This document shows positions 1-8,598 of a DNA stretch of 64,000 nucleotides, one piece after another. Numbering within the stretch: position 1 is the stretch's first letter; each line of letters opens with the position of its first letter. The notes under the pieces are model-generated. The model ran no database searches. It was not told the DNA's origin and worked only from the letters and a program-made list of their open reading frames with translations. Position numbers and translations under genes: made by a program. The DNA is from Marivivens sp. LCG002 (GTDB lineage Bacteria; Pseudomonadota; Alphaproteobacteria; Rhodobacterales; Rhodobacteraceae), in NCBI RefSeq assembly GCF_030264275.1, contig NZ_CP127165.1, forward strand, positions 2,657,501-2,721,500, given 5' to 3'.

Positions 1-461
1 TTATCGCACTTGCCGCAACCGCAACGATCGGATCGGGCGCTTTTGCTGCCGGCCACTCGATGGATATCATCGCAACGGCAGAAGGTGCAGGGAACTTCAC
101 GACGCTTCTCGCCGCTGTTGAAGCTGCAGGCCTGACCGACACGCTCAAGGGTGATGGTCCCTTCACTGTCTTTGCACCGACCGACGAAGCTTTTGCCGCG
201 CTCCCCGAGGGCACCGTCGAGGGCCTGTTGGCTGACCCCGAAGCACTTGCCAAAATCCTTACCTATCACGTGATCGCAGGTAAGGTGATGTCGACCGATC
301 TGAGCGACGGTATGATGGCTGCAACCGTAAACGGCGCCGAAGTCACGATTAAGCTTGGTGATGCCGTGATGGTTGACGATGCAACCGTTACCGCCGCCGA
401 CATCGAAGCTTCGAACGGCGTGATCCATGTGATCGACAAGGTCATTATGCCTTCGATGTAA
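1..461 (+). CDS. Secreted fasciclin (FAS1) domain protein, 5' end outside the window
   Basis: The frame is open from base 3 and ends at a TAA at 459-461; the true start lies to the left. The first visible residues form the end of a signal peptide ([15 protein letters not shown]), followed by one FAS1 domain with the two conserved stretches [14 protein letters not shown] and, at the end, [16 protein letters not shown]1 domains mediate adhesion or protein contacts outside the cytoplasm; bacterial single-domain versions are exported and their ligands are mostly unknown. The gene ends at a strong hairpin shared with clpB, which runs toward it. Confidence 0.9.
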   Translation, partial: IALAATATIGSGAFAAGHSMDIIATAEGAGNFTTLLAAVEAAGLTDTLKGDGPFTVFAPTDEAFAALPEGTVEGLLADPEALAKILTYHVIAGKVMSTDLSDGMMAATVNGAEVTIKLGDAVMVDDATVTAADIEASNGVIHVIDKVIMPSM

Positions 462-467
462 GTCGAA

Positions 468-503
468 ACGCCCCCCGAGTAGTCTCGGGGGGCGTCTTTT
501 CTT
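468..503. terminator. Bidirectional intrinsic terminator between fasciclin gene and clpB
   Basis: Perfect 12-bp stem (arms 468-479 and 484-495) with a TAGT loop. A T-rich tail follows on the plus strand, and A-rich sequence before the left arm gives some Ts on the minus strand, so it can end both convergent transcripts. Confidence 0.85.
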
Positions 504-3118
504 TAGTGTATCACAGCAGCTTGTGGATGCGGTCGATTTGATCCCGCCAGTCGGTTTCCGACGATCAAGCCATCCGCGCTTGCACTGATGCTGACCGTGT
601 CCCCGTCTTTGATATCCCCCGCGAGGATCATCTCGGCCAGCTGATCCTGAAGAGCGCGCTGGATCACACGTTTCAGCGGACGCGCCCCGAAGACCGGATC
701 ATATCCTTCATCGGCAAGCCACTTGTGTGCCCCTGCATCAAGCATGAGCGTGATCTTGCGACCGGCCAGTCGCTTCTCGAGCCGCTTGAGCTGGATGTCG
801 ACAATGCCGTCCATATCTTCACGCCCAAGCCGATCAAAGATGATCGTCTCGTCCAGACGGTTCAGGAATTCCGGGCGGAAGTGTGCACGAACGGCGTCCA
901 TCACGTCTCTCTTGGCATCGCTGGCATCTGCACCATCCGGCAGATTCGAAAGCGCCTGCGCCCCTAGATTCGACGTCAGAATGATCAGCGTTTGCTTGAA
1001 GTCCACGGTGCGCCCCTGACCATCGGTCAGGACACCATCATCAAGAACCTGCAACAGCACGTTGAACACATCGGGGTGGGCCTTTTCGACCTCGTCAAAG
1101 AGGACAACCTGATAGGGCCTGCGACGCACCGCCTCGGTCAGGACACCACCTTCGTCATACCCGACATACCCCGGAGGAGCTCCGATCAAACGGCTGACCG
1201 CGTGCTTTTCCATGAATTCGGACATATCGATCCGCACCATGGCGTTGTCATCATCAAAGAGGAACTCGGCTACGGCTTTGGTCAATTCGGTCTTGCCGAC
1301 CCCCGTCGGCCCCAAGAACAGGAACGACCCGAGTGGGCGGTTTTCGTCGTTGAGACCTGCGCGAGCGCGACGCACGGCATTGGCAACCGCACGCACCGCG
1401 GTTTTTTGACCGATAACACGCTTATGAAGCCCCTCTTCCATACGGAGCAGTTTTTCGCGCTCGCCTTCAAGCATCCTGCTGGTGGGAATCCCTGTCCAGC
1501 GCTCTACGACTTCAGCGATCTGTTCAGGACGGACGGCCTCTTCAACCATCTGCTCGCCTTCGTTCGCTTCCGCATCAGCCAAGCTACGTTCGAGCTGTGG
1601 GATCACACCATAGGATAGCTCGCCCGCCTTGGCGAGGTTGCCCTCCCGCTTGGCGATTTCAAGATCGGCACGGGCGCGATCAAGCTTTTCCTTCAGTTCC
1701 CGAGCACCTTCGAGTTTTGCGCGCTCGGCCTGCCATTTGGCAGTCATTGCATCGGCTTTTTCCTGAAGATCCGAAAGCTCGAGCTTGAGCTTGGCCAAAC
1801 GATCGACAGACGCGGCATCATCCTCTTTTTCAAGAGCAAGCGCTTCGATCTGCATCTGCAAAATCTGACGGTCGAGTGCATCAAGCTCTTCGGGCTTGCT
1901 GTCGACCTCCATCCGAAGTCGGCTGGCGGCTTCGTCCACAAGGTCGATCGCTTTGTCAGGCAGGAAACGGTCGGTGATATAGCGGTGCGACAGCGTCGCG
2001 GCTGCAACCAGAGCCGAGTCGGAAATCCGGACCCCGTGATGCAGCTCGTATTTTTCCTTGATCCCTCGCAGGATCGAAATCGTGTCCTCGACGGTCGGCT
2101 CTTCGACGACGATCGGCTGGAACCGCCGTGCAAGAGCTGCATCTTTTTCCACATACTTGCGATACTCATCGAGGGTCGTCGCCCCGACACAATGAAGCTC
2201 GCCGCGGGCAAGCGCGGGTTTGATCAGGTTGGCGGCATCCATGGCCCCATCGGATTTACCTGCACCGACTAGTGTATGCATTTCGTCGATGAACAGGATG
2301 ATCTCGCCTGCTGCCGCTTCGATCTCTTTGAGGATCGCCTTGAGCCGTTCTTCGAACTCGCCACGGTATTTGGCACCCGCGATCAGCGCACCCATATCCA
2401 GAGCGAGCAGTTTCTTGTTCCGCAGGCTCTCGGGAACGTCGCCGTTCACGATCCGAAGGGCAAGACCCTCTGCGATGGCGGTTTTACCGACGCCTGGCTC
2501 ACCGATCAGAACCGGATTGTTCTTGGTGCGGCGCGACAGCACCTGCATGGAGCGGCGGATTTCCTCGTCGCGGCCGATGATCGGGTCGATCTTGCCTTGC
2601 TCGGCGGCTTCGGTCAGATCGCGTGCATACTTCTTGAGCGCATCATACCCCTCTTCGGCAGAGGCGCTGTCTGCGGTGCGCCCCTTGCGGACATCGTTGA
2701 TGGCAGCGTTCAAACCTTGGGCAGATACATTTCCTGCCTTGAGCGCATCGGCCGCAGGGGATTTAGTGATGGCGAGCGCGGTCAAAATCCTTTCGACTGG
2801 CACAAAACTATCACCAGCTTTCTGTGCAAGTGTTTCGGCTTCGGCCAACACTTTGTTCGTTGCATTATCAAGATACACCTGACCTGCGTCGCCCGTCACT
2901 TTGGGGATTTTGCCCAGAGCGAGTGCCACAGCATCAGCCACACGTTTGGCATCACCACCCGATTTATTAATAAGGTTGGCGGCAAGCCCCTGCTCGTCAT
3001 CCAAGAGAGCCTTGAGCAAGTGTTCCGGCGCAAGTCGTTGATGGTTTTCTCGAACAGCGATCGTTTGGGCCGCTTGAATGAACCCGCGCGAGCGCTCCGT
3101 GAACTTCTCTAAGTTCAT
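503..3118 (-). CDS. clpB: ATP-dependent disaggregase ClpB
   Basis: Cytoplasmic AAA+ chaperone of 871 aa, the usual length, which threads aggregated proteins through a hexameric ring together with DnaK. Visible in order: Clp N-domain (about 1-145), first nucleotide-binding domain with Walker A GEPGVGKT at 206-213, the coiled-coil middle domain (about 410-525) that distinguishes ClpB from ClpA/ClpC, and a second nucleotide-binding domain with GPTGVGKT near 605 and a typical C-terminal small domain. The ATG at 3116-3118 has a good Shine-Dalgarno (AGAAGGAGAA). It stands alone, with a possible heat-shock promoter upstream (3196-3224) and a shared terminator downstream. Confidence 0.97.
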   Translation of the reverse strand: MNLEKFTERSRGFIQAAQTIAVRENHQRLAPEHLLKALLDDEQGLAANLINKSGGDAKRVADAVALALGKIPKVTGDAGQVYLDNATNKVLAEAETLAQKAGDSFVPVERILTALAITKSPAADALKAGNVSAQGLNAAINDVRKGRTADSASAEEGYDALKKYARDLTEAAEQGKIDPIIGRDEEIRRSMQVLSRRTKNNPVLIGEPGVGKTAIAEGLALRIVNGDVPESLRNKKLLALDMGALIAGAKYRGEFEERLKAILKEIEAAAGEIILFIDEMHTLVGAGKSDGAMDAANLIKPALARGELHCVGATTLDEYRKYVEKDAALARRFQPIVVEEPTVEDTISILRGIKEKYELHHGVRISDSALVAAATLSHRYITDRFLPDKAIDLVDEAASRLRMEVDSKPEELDALDRQILQMQIEALALEKEDDAASVDRLAKLKLELSDLQEKADAMTAKWQAERAKLEGARELKEKLDRARADLEIAKREGNLAKAGELSYGVIPQLERSLADAEANEGEQMVEEAVRPEQIAEVVERWTGIPTSRMLEGEREKLLRMEEGLHKRVIGQKTAVRAVANAVRRARAGLNDENRPLGSFLFLGPTGVGKTELTKAVAEFLFDDDNAMVRIDMSEFMEKHAVSRLIGAPPGYVGYDEGGVLTEAVRRRPYQVVLFDEVEKAHPDVFNVLLQVLDDGVLTDGQGRTVDFKQTLIILTSNLGAQALSNLPDGADASDAKRDVMDAVRAHFRPEFLNRLDETIIFDRLGREDMDGIVDIQLKRLEKRLAGRKITLMLDAGAHKWLADEGYDPVFGARPLKRVIQRALQDQLAEMILAGDIKDGDTVSISASADGLIVGNRLAGSNRPHPQAAVIH

Positions 3119-3195
3119 CGCATTTCTCCTTCTCCAAGCACCCGCATTCGAAACCGCCTACCTTTGCAGCACGGTCCCTTCGGGCCTTGGTCTAA

Positions 3196-3224
3196 AGATG
3201 GTAATCAAAGCCTGGTCTTGCAAG
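3196..3224 (-). promoter_or_regulatory. Possible sigma-32 (RpoH) promoter of clpB
   Basis: Read on the minus strand: CTTGCAA, 14 bases, TACCATCT. The RpoH consensus is CTTGAAA-N(11-16)-CCCCATNT, so most conserved positions match. It lies about 80 bp upstream of the clpB start, and clpB is a classical RpoH target. The match is imperfect and was found by eye. Confidence 0.4.
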
Positions 3225-3345
3225 CGTCGAAGCGTTGAAAAACGACATCCCTTACTATGCATTCGGTTACATAAACCTATCCTACACAAAAACCGTTCTG
3301 CCTGTTGAACGCCCGCAAAACGCGGCGCCATTCAGGAGAAGCGAC

Positions 3346-3465
3346 ATGGACCAGTCCACCAAAATCAGCGCCAAAGGCCGCAAGATCATCGCGGCTTGTG
3401 ATCGTGCTCTTGCGGAAGCAGGTTATTTTCTGCCCCGCGCGTCGACCTCGACCCAAGAGGCCTGA
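3346..3465 (+). CDS. Small protein of unknown function (39 aa)
   Basis: An ATG at 3346 with a clear AGGAGA ribosome-binding site 7-8 bases upstream opens a 39-residue frame beginning MDQSTKISAKGRKIIAACDR and ending in TAA-free TGA at 3463-3465. The peptide is basic at the start, has no signal peptide or membrane segment, and could form a short helix (residues 8-26). It precedes pyrF by about 70 bases on the same strand, so the two may be co-transcribed. I do not recognise a family; the ribosome-binding site is the main support for expression. Confidence 0.5.
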   Translation: MDQSTKISAKGRKIIAACDRALAEAGYFLPRASTSTQEA

Positions 3466-3535
3466 TCAGACCAATTTCTTGACATGACATGGCTTGCGCC
3501 GCATGAGGAGCGCATCCAAACCCGAAAGGATTGCC

Positions 3536-4231
3536 ATGTCTGATGACCGCCTGATCGTAGCCCTCGACGTTCCAAATATCGTTCAGGGCATGGAACTCGC
3601 AAGCCGACTCGGCGACAGCGTAAGCTTTTATAAAATCGGCCTCGGCATGTTGACCGGCGGCGGGCTTGCGATGGCCAACGAGCTCAAGCAAGAGCACGGC
3701 AAGCGCATCTTTCTCGATATGAAGTTCTTCGACATCGGTGCCACCGTCGAGGCCGCAGTTCGCGGCATCGCCCAATATGATCTCGACTTTTTGACGGTCC
3801 ATGGTGATCCCCATGTGGTGCGGGCCGCAAAAGAAGGCGCAGCGGGGAGTAATCTGAAAATCCTTGCAGTCACTATTCTGACCTCGCTCGATCGCAACGA
3901 CCTCGATGCATCCTGCTACAAAGCGGGTGATGTGGCCGATCTTGTGCTGGAACGTGCCGGTAAAGCCATGCTCGCAGGAGCGGACGGTGTGATCGCCTCG
4001 CCGCAAGAGGCGGCTCATATCCGCGCTCTCCCCGAAGCGAACGGCAAGCTAATCGTGACACCCGGTGTGCGTCCCGCCGGCGCGGATCTCGGCGACCAGA
4101 AACGTGTCATGACCCCTGCGGAAGCCATTCGCGCCGGCGTCGACCACATGGTGGTTGGCCGCCCGATCCACAAAGCGGCCGACCCCGCACAGGCAGCGCG
4201 CGCAATCATCGAAGAAATCCAAAGCGCGTAA
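3536..4231 (+). CDS. pyrF: Orotidine 5'-phosphate decarboxylase
   Basis: Last step of de novo UMP synthesis: decarboxylates OMP to UMP in the cytoplasm. The protein (231 aa) has the N-terminal LIVALDVP strand and the catalytic D-x-K-x-x-D stretch LDMKFFDIGATV near residue 60, plus the C-terminal phosphate-binding segments VTPGVRP and MVVGRPI. The start at 3536 is preferred over an in-frame ATG at 3494 because AAAGGA sits just before it and the protein family begins at this point. It lies between two small genes of unknown function on the same strand. Confidence 0.96.
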   Translation: MSDDRLIVALDVPNIVQGMELASRLGDSVSFYKIGLGMLTGGGLAMANELKQEHGKRIFLDMKFFDIGATVEAAVRGIAQYDLDFLTVHGDPHVVRAAKEGAAGSNLKILAVTILTSLDRNDLDASCYKAGDVADLVLERAGKAMLAGADGVIASPQEAAHIRALPEANGKLIVTPGVRPAGADLGDQKRVMTPAEAIRAGVDHMVVGRPIHKAADPAQAARAIIEEIQSA

Positions 4232-4248
4232 AGGCGATTACAAGAAAA

Positions 4249-4274
4249 TTCCACGCTCTCGCCCGAGCGTGGAA
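4249..4274. repeat. Perfect hairpin between pyrF and the downstream small gene
   Basis: Inverted repeat with 10-bp arms (4249-4258 and 4265-4274) and a TCGCCC loop. There is no T-run after it on the plus strand; on the minus strand TTTTC follows. It may be an mRNA 3'-stabilising or processing stem for pyrF rather than a terminator. Confidence 0.5.
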
Positions 4275-4331
4275 CCAATCTTGCACAGAAACGTTCTATC
4301 CCCAACGCCACCTTGCGAAAGGATGAACGTC

Positions 4332-4556
4332 ATGCAAACGATCAAACTGAAATCCGTACGGTATAATGCGCAAATCGGCGCATTCGAAGCGCGTGTCGAT
4401 GTAGAGCGCGGCGATCGGACCTATCGCTACCCCTGCCGACTTGCTCTGCCGATGGATGCCGAAATCGACGTAGTCAAACTCGGTTTGATGCGCCAGGCCC
4501 TTCGAATGTCCGATACCACCGCGCCAAAGTCGGACCGGCCTCGGTTCTTGATCTGA
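4332..4556 (+). CDS. Small conserved-looking protein of unknown function (74 aa)
   Basis: Frame starting MQTIKLKSVRYNAQIGAFEA and ending in a basic tail KSDRPRFLI. The ATG at 4332 is chosen over one at 4323 because the GAAAGG motif at 4315-4321 is correctly spaced only for the former. Predicted as a small cytoplasmic beta-rich protein: alternating pattern with RYNAQIGAFEARVDVERGDRTYRYP, no signal peptide, no cysteines. It follows pyrF by 100 bases on the same strand. I do not recognise the family. Confidence 0.55.
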   Translation: MQTIKLKSVRYNAQIGAFEARVDVERGDRTYRYPCRLALPMDAEIDVVKLGLMRQALRMSDTTAPKSDRPRFLI

Positions 4557-4570
4557 ATTCACTTCCCTGC

Positions 4571-4658
4571 GGTTACACCTCCATCTGTCCCGATGAAGTC
4601 CCTCAAAGGTGTAACCGTTTACTGCCCGATGGAGCCTCAACCCCATCGGGCTTTTTTT
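4571..4658. terminator. Compound terminator region with two hairpins
   Basis: First stem: arms 4571-4580 and 4607-4616 (GGTTACACCT and its complement), loop of 26 bases. Second stem: arms 4624-4632 and 4643-4651 followed by seven Ts, a canonical intrinsic terminator for the plus-strand gene. The loop of the first stem contains CCCGATG (4589-4595), which duplicates the 5' arm of the second stem and could compete for its 3' arm. The T-run overlaps the stop codon of the convergent nfeD-like gene. Confidence 0.75.
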
Positions 4659-4938
4659 ATTCGTTGATATCACGGTCCCAGATTTTGACCTGACCCGTTC
4701 TAAGTCCGAAAACCTTGCGCATGACCAAATAGGCGACAAGCGACGCCAGAGCAAAAAGCACAAGAAGAACAGGGACCGAGAGACCCGTGCCACCGAAAGC
4801 GAGAACGAAACCGATCATCGCGGCACCGACGGCAAAGCCGAGGAAAATATACCCCGGCACCAGCATCTCTAGAATGCCGAGCCCGACCGCGGCGGCGACC
4901 CAAGGCCACCATTCATGCCAAAGCGCATTGTCCATCAT
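4657..4938 (-). CDS. NfeD-like membrane protein, short form
   Basis: Inner-membrane protein of 93 aa with two or three hydrophobic segments (about residues 10-30 and 32-72), then a short polar tail ending KIWDRDINE. It matches the short NfeD class lacking both the ClpP-like protease and a full OB-fold domain. Such proteins pair with SPFH (slipin/stomatin) proteins and are thought to help organise membrane microdomains. The start overlaps the slipin stop by ATGA (4935-4938), so translation is coupled and partnership is very likely. Confidence 0.85.
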   Translation of the reverse strand: MMDNALWHEWWPWVAAAVGLGILEMLVPGYIFLGFAVGAAMIGFVLAFGGTGLSVPVLLVLFALASLVAYLVMRKVFGLRTGQVKIWDRDINE

Positions 4939-5816
4939 TTGCCGCCCTTCAACATTTTGAACGCATTTCCGAATGCCTCGACCGCATCGGCAGGCAGCAC
5001 GATGGTTTGCTTCCCCTCGCCCTGCCCCAAGGCGGACAATGCCTCTACCTGCTTGAGCGCAACTTGATATTGAGCAGCTTCAAGCCCGTTTTGTGCGATA
5101 GCAGCCGCGACGACACCCGTCGCATAGGCTTCGGCATCTGCTTGGACCCGACGCGCCTCGGCTTGTTTTTGGGCAGCGTAAAGCTCGCCTTCCGCCTGTA
5201 GTTCCACTGCACGCTTTCGGCCCTCTGCTTCCGTCACCTGAGCGCGACGGGCGCGTTCGGCGTTCAACTGCTGAAGCATCGCGGCGCGGGTGGCGGCGTC
5301 GAGATTGACATCAAGGATCTCTGCACGCGTGACCTCGATCCCCCAATCATCGACCTGATCGGCAAGCTGGGCCTTGACCGCTGCAATCAGGTTCGAGCGG
5401 TTCGACTGGACCTGATCAAGCTCCATCTGACCGATCTCGGATCGCACGATACCAGCGACGGTCGTCATAATCGCCCCATCCACATCGCGGATACGATAGA
5501 CGGTCTTTTCCGGTTCGGTGATGCGATAGAAAACGCTCGTATCGACCTGCACCAGAACGTTATCGCTGGTGATCGCGTCTTGGGTATTCGTCGGGAGCTG
5601 GCGCTCGAGGACAGAAATCCGGTGCGCCACCCGATCAAGAAACGGAACGATAAGATTGATCCCCGGCCCGAGCACCGCGTGCAAACGCCCAAATCGCTCG
5701 ATCACGAATTTCTCGGACTGCGGCACGATGCGAACACCGAGAAAAATACAAACGACAACAAAAAGCGCGAACAGCAAAAGCACAAGGTTGCCGCCGATAA
5801 ATTGGTCAAGTGACAT
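4935..5816 (-). CDS. SPFH/slipin (stomatin-like) membrane protein
   Basis: 293 aa. An N-terminal membrane anchor (about residues 10-35, LVLLLFALFVVVCIFLGV) is followed by the SPFH domain (FVIERFGRLHAVLGPGINLI onward) and a long Ala/Glu-rich coiled coil (about 190-250) that drives oligomerisation. Family members form ring assemblies on the cytoplasmic membrane and modulate proteases or membrane order. The ATG at 5816 is preceded by GGAGGACC; an upstream in-frame ATG would add 23 residues without a ribosome-binding site. It is translationally coupled to the NfeD-like partner. Confidence 0.92.
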   Translation of the reverse strand: MSLDQFIGGNLVLLLFALFVVVCIFLGVRIVPQSEKFVIERFGRLHAVLGPGINLIVPFLDRVAHRISVLERQLPTNTQDAITSDNVLVQVDTSVFYRITEPEKTVYRIRDVDGAIMTTVAGIVRSEIGQMELDQVQSNRSNLIAAVKAQLADQVDDWGIEVTRAEILDVNLDAATRAAMLQQLNAERARRAQVTEAEGRKRAVELQAEGELYAAQKQAEARRVQADAEAYATGVVAAAIAQNGLEAAQYQVALKQVEALSALGQGEGKQTIVLPADAVEAFGNAFKMLKGGK

Positions 5817-5946
5817 GCATGGTCCTCCGGTATCTTTGCAATTATATGGGGAAAAAACGCGGCCCTTACAAGTTTTGCGCCACAAGGCGCCGATCCGCCT
5901 CGGAATGGTGATTGTTGCACATCACGGCGCAGGCTAAACAAATGCC

Positions 5947-7200
5947 ATGCCTTCCATGTGTCGCGAATGTTTCCGGACTTTTGACGAAGGGGCACGGTGC
6001 CCGAGCTGCCGTAGCCCGCGCAAAGTCACGCATCCCGAGCTTTTCTCACTATCCATTGCACACATGGATTGCGACGCATTCTACGCCAGCGTGGAAAAGC
6101 GTGACAATCCCGACCTTCGCGACAAACCGGTCATCATCGGCGGCGGCAAGCGCGGCGTTGTCTCGACTGCTTGCTATCTGGCGCGGATAAAGGGCGTAAA
6201 ATCCGCCATGCCGATGTTCCAAGCACTCAAACTGTGCCCCGAGGCTGTGGTCGTCAAACCTCGCATGGACGCCTATGTCGAAGCATCCAGACAGGTCCGC
6301 GCCCTTATGGACGAGCTGTCTCCGATCATCGAGCCGCTTTCACTTGACGAAGCCTTCATTGACCTCACGGGCACCGAAAGGCTCCACGGAGCGCCTCCTG
6401 CCGTTATGCTTGCTCGCCTCACCAAGCGGATGAAGGACGAACTCGGCGTGACGGGATCCATCGGCCTCAGTCACAATAAATTTCTGGCAAAGCTTGCCTC
6501 TGAACTCGATAAACCTCGGGGCTTTGCCGTCATCGGCGCGGCAGAAACATTGGACTTTCTCGGCCCTAAACCTGTTCGATTGATCTGGGGCATCGGACCC
6601 GCTGCTCAGGAAAACCTCGAGAAAGTCGGGATAAGAACCTTCGACGACCTAAGGCGCTGGGATTCGGACAGCCTCACGGCACGCTTTGGCGCCATGGGCG
6701 AACGGCTGTGGCATCTTGCGCGGGGCCAGGACAAGCGCCGCGTCTCACCCAATACGCCCGTCAAAGGTATTTCCAAAGAAACGACCTTTTTCGAGGACAC
6801 CGCGAATGCGGATATTCTCGACGGCCACATCTGGCGACTGGCCGAACAAGTCAGTGATCGCGCGAAAGCAAAGGCCAAGGCGGGTCGCGTGGTGACGCTC
6901 AAGGTAAAACAGTCGGATCACAAGACGCTTACGCGACGCCTGAGCCTGCATCAACCGACCCAACTTGCAGATGTCATCTATCGAACTGCTCGCGATCTCT
7001 TCGATCATGTCGCGGATAAGGGACCGTTTCGGCTGATCGGGGTCGGAATCAGTGAATTGGTAGAAGAGACAGAAGCCGATCTCGAAGGCGATCTCTTTGA
7101 TCCTAATGCCGCCAAGCGGGCCAAGGCCGAGCGCGCAGCAGACCAGATTCGCGCTAAATTCGGCAAGGATGCCATAAAGAAAGGCCGCGCTTTCCGGTGA
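5947..7200 (+). CDS. dinB: DNA polymerase IV (Y-family) with N-terminal zinc-ribbon
   Basis: Translesion polymerase, 417 aa. Before the polymerase comes an extra module with CxxC-x9-CxxC (Cys5, 8, 18, 21) that looks like a zinc ribbon and is absent from E. coli DinB. Palm and catalytic motifs follow: MDCDAFYASVE and PLSLDEAFIDLTG (carboxylates of the active site), then thumb and little-finger domains. Near the C-terminus EGDLFD resembles a beta-clamp binding motif. The stop abuts the convergent amidohydrolase stop with no spacer. No LexA box was recognised upstream by eye. Confidence 0.94.
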   Translation: MPSMCRECFRTFDEGARCPSCRSPRKVTHPELFSLSIAHMDCDAFYASVEKRDNPDLRDKPVIIGGGKRGVVSTACYLARIKGVKSAMPMFQALKLCPEAVVVKPRMDAYVEASRQVRALMDELSPIIEPLSLDEAFIDLTGTERLHGAPPAVMLARLTKRMKDELGVTGSIGLSHNKFLAKLASELDKPRGFAVIGAAETLDFLGPKPVRLIWGIGPAAQENLEKVGIRTFDDLRRWDSDSLTARFGAMGERLWHLARGQDKRRVSPNTPVKGISKETTFFEDTANADILDGHIWRLAEQVSDRAKAKAKAGRVVTLKVKQSDHKTLTRRLSLHQPTQLADVIYRTARDLFDHVADKGPFRLIGVGISELVEETEADLEGDLFDPNAAKRAKAERAADQIRAKFGKDAIKKGRAFR

Positions 7201-8058
7201 TTATTCCGCAGCAAGCCGCTGGGCACGCTGACCGATTTCGATCACATCCCGAAGCGTATCGGTAATCAACGAACGGACCTGATCAAACTGGGCGTTGGGT
7301 TCGATCCTTTTTTCATCCATGTAAAGGGCACGATTGATCTCGATCTGGATGGCATGCCGCCCGATCGAAGGTCGCCCATAGTGCTGGGTGATGAAGGCAC
7401 CTGCAAAAGGCACGTTACGGGCAACCCTGAACCCTCTGGCCGCAAAGGCAGTTGCAATGCGTTCGCTGATGTCTTCGCGACAAGACGCCCCGAAACGGTC
7501 TCCGATCACGATATCGGGTCGTCCGCCATCCGTATTCACGTTGTCCAATGCTTCATGTGGCATCGAGTGACAATCCACGAGAATCGCCTCGCCGAACGCG
7601 CGGGCGGTGTCATCGATCATCGCCTGCAATCCATCATGATAAGGTCGCCAATATCCCGAGATACGCGCATGTGCGTCGGCTAGAGTCAGCTTTCCTTGAT
7701 AGATATGGCGACCGTTGGCGACAACCCGAGGGATCACCCCAAGTCCACTTAACACCCGCGGGTTCGTCGTCTTGCGCGCGAGCCCTTCGATCAATGAGGG
7801 ATCAAGCTCGTCGGCAGAACGATTGAGATCAATGAACGCCCGCGAGGCCTTGGCAAGGAAAAGCGGCGCTCCGAGCGCGGGGGCAGCCGCATAAAGCTCA
7901 TCGACGAACGCATCCTCCGACGAGCGAATCTGTTGAAGGTCGAGGATGGACCCTTCGACAAAGCCTTCGGGCATCTCTCGACCGCTATGCGGCGAGGCGA
8001 AAACCACGCTTCCGAGCTGTGTCTTGGGACGTTTTATTTCAAAGGATTTATGATGCAT
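7201..8058 (-). CDS. N-formylglutamate amidohydrolase family protein
   Basis: 285 aa. Motifs of the family are present: SPHSGR near residue 23, DCHSMPHE near 160 and QHYGRPSIGRHAIQIEINR near 240, which supply metal ligands and the substrate arginines. The family hydrolyses N-formyl-L-glutamate to glutamate and formate in histidine breakdown. No hut genes are nearby, so it may act on another N-acyl amino acid. The ATG at 8058 follows a purine-rich GAGCAACG on the minus strand. Ends back to back with dinB. Confidence 0.88.
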   Translation of the reverse strand: MHHKSFEIKRPKTQLGSVVFASPHSGREMPEGFVEGSILDLQQIRSSEDAFVDELYAAAPALGAPLFLAKASRAFIDLNRSADELDPSLIEGLARKTTNPRVLSGLGVIPRVVANGRHIYQGKLTLADAHARISGYWRPYHDGLQAMIDDTARAFGEAILVDCHSMPHEALDNVNTDGGRPDIVIGDRFGASCREDISERIATAFAARGFRVARNVPFAGAFITQHYGRPSIGRHAIQIEINRALYMDEKRIEPNAQFDQVRSLITDTLRDVIEIGQRAQRLAAE

Positions 8059-8202
8059 CGTTGCTCCTGCTGAAATAAAGATAGACCATTATTAAAGAAT
8101 ACCAAAACCCCTCTTGATCCCCCCCGCGAGTCCTTTTATAGAGCGCCACACCTGACGCGAATGTTTGCGTCCTTGATCCTCGGAACAAGGTAAAACAGGC
8201 TA

Positions 8203-8277
8203 GGGCGGTTAGCTCAGCGGTAGAGCACTACGTTGACATCGTAGTGGCCACTGGTTCGATCCCAGTACCGCCCACCA
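8203..8277 (+). tRNA. tRNA-Val, anticodon GAC
   Basis: Cloverleaf folds completely: 7-bp acceptor stem GGGCGGT/ACCGCCC, D arm with TAGCTCAGCGGTAGAGC, anticodon stem CTACG/CGTAG around loop TTGACAT (anticodon GAC), T arm with GGTTCGATCCC and encoded CCA (8275-8277). It reads GUC, and GUU by wobble. It lies 73 bases upstream of the bL36 gene. Confidence 0.97.
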
Positions 8278-8350
8278 TGAATTCGACGGGTCTTCGGACC
8301 TTAACTGTAACTCAGGCGCCAATCGCCGCGCCGCGAAAAGGAGAAGGCCT

Positions 8351-8476
8351 ATGAAGGTTCGTAACTCGCTCCGCTCGCTCAAGCAGCGCCACCGCGATTG
8401 CCGCATCGTGCGCCGCAAGGGCCGCGTCTATGTTATCAACAAGACGCAGCGCCGCTTCAAAGCTCGTCAGGGCTAA
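8351..8476 (+). CDS. rpmJ: 50S ribosomal protein bL36 (C-minus form)
   Basis: 41 aa, beginning [20 protein letters not shown] and ending [11 protein letters not shown]. It is very basic and matches the L36 fold but lacks the zinc-binding CxxC and Cx4H of the classical form; only one Cys remains (C17). Zinc-less L36 is the normal type in many alphaproteobacteria. A strong ribosome-binding site (AAGGAGAAGG) precedes the ATG, and an intrinsic terminator follows within 25 bases. The protein binds 23S rRNA in the large subunit. Confidence 0.95.
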   Translation: MKVRNSLRSLKQRHRDCRIVRRKGRVYVINKTQRRFKARQG

Positions 8477-8499
8477 TAAGCGCGCCATATGGCAGTTTG

Positions 8500-8537
8500 A
8501 AAAAGGTCGCCTCGAAAGATGCGGCCTTTTTTCTTTT
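8500..8537 (+). terminator. Intrinsic terminator of rpmJ
   Basis: Stem AAAAGGTCGC/GCGGCCTTTT (one G-U pair) with a CTCGAAAGAT loop, followed by a long T-rich run. Confidence 0.85.
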
Positions 8538-8598
8538 TTGCGTAGTCTTTTCTGTGCCCCCTCGGTAGCATTCGACCATCAAACACGAGGATGTTCGT

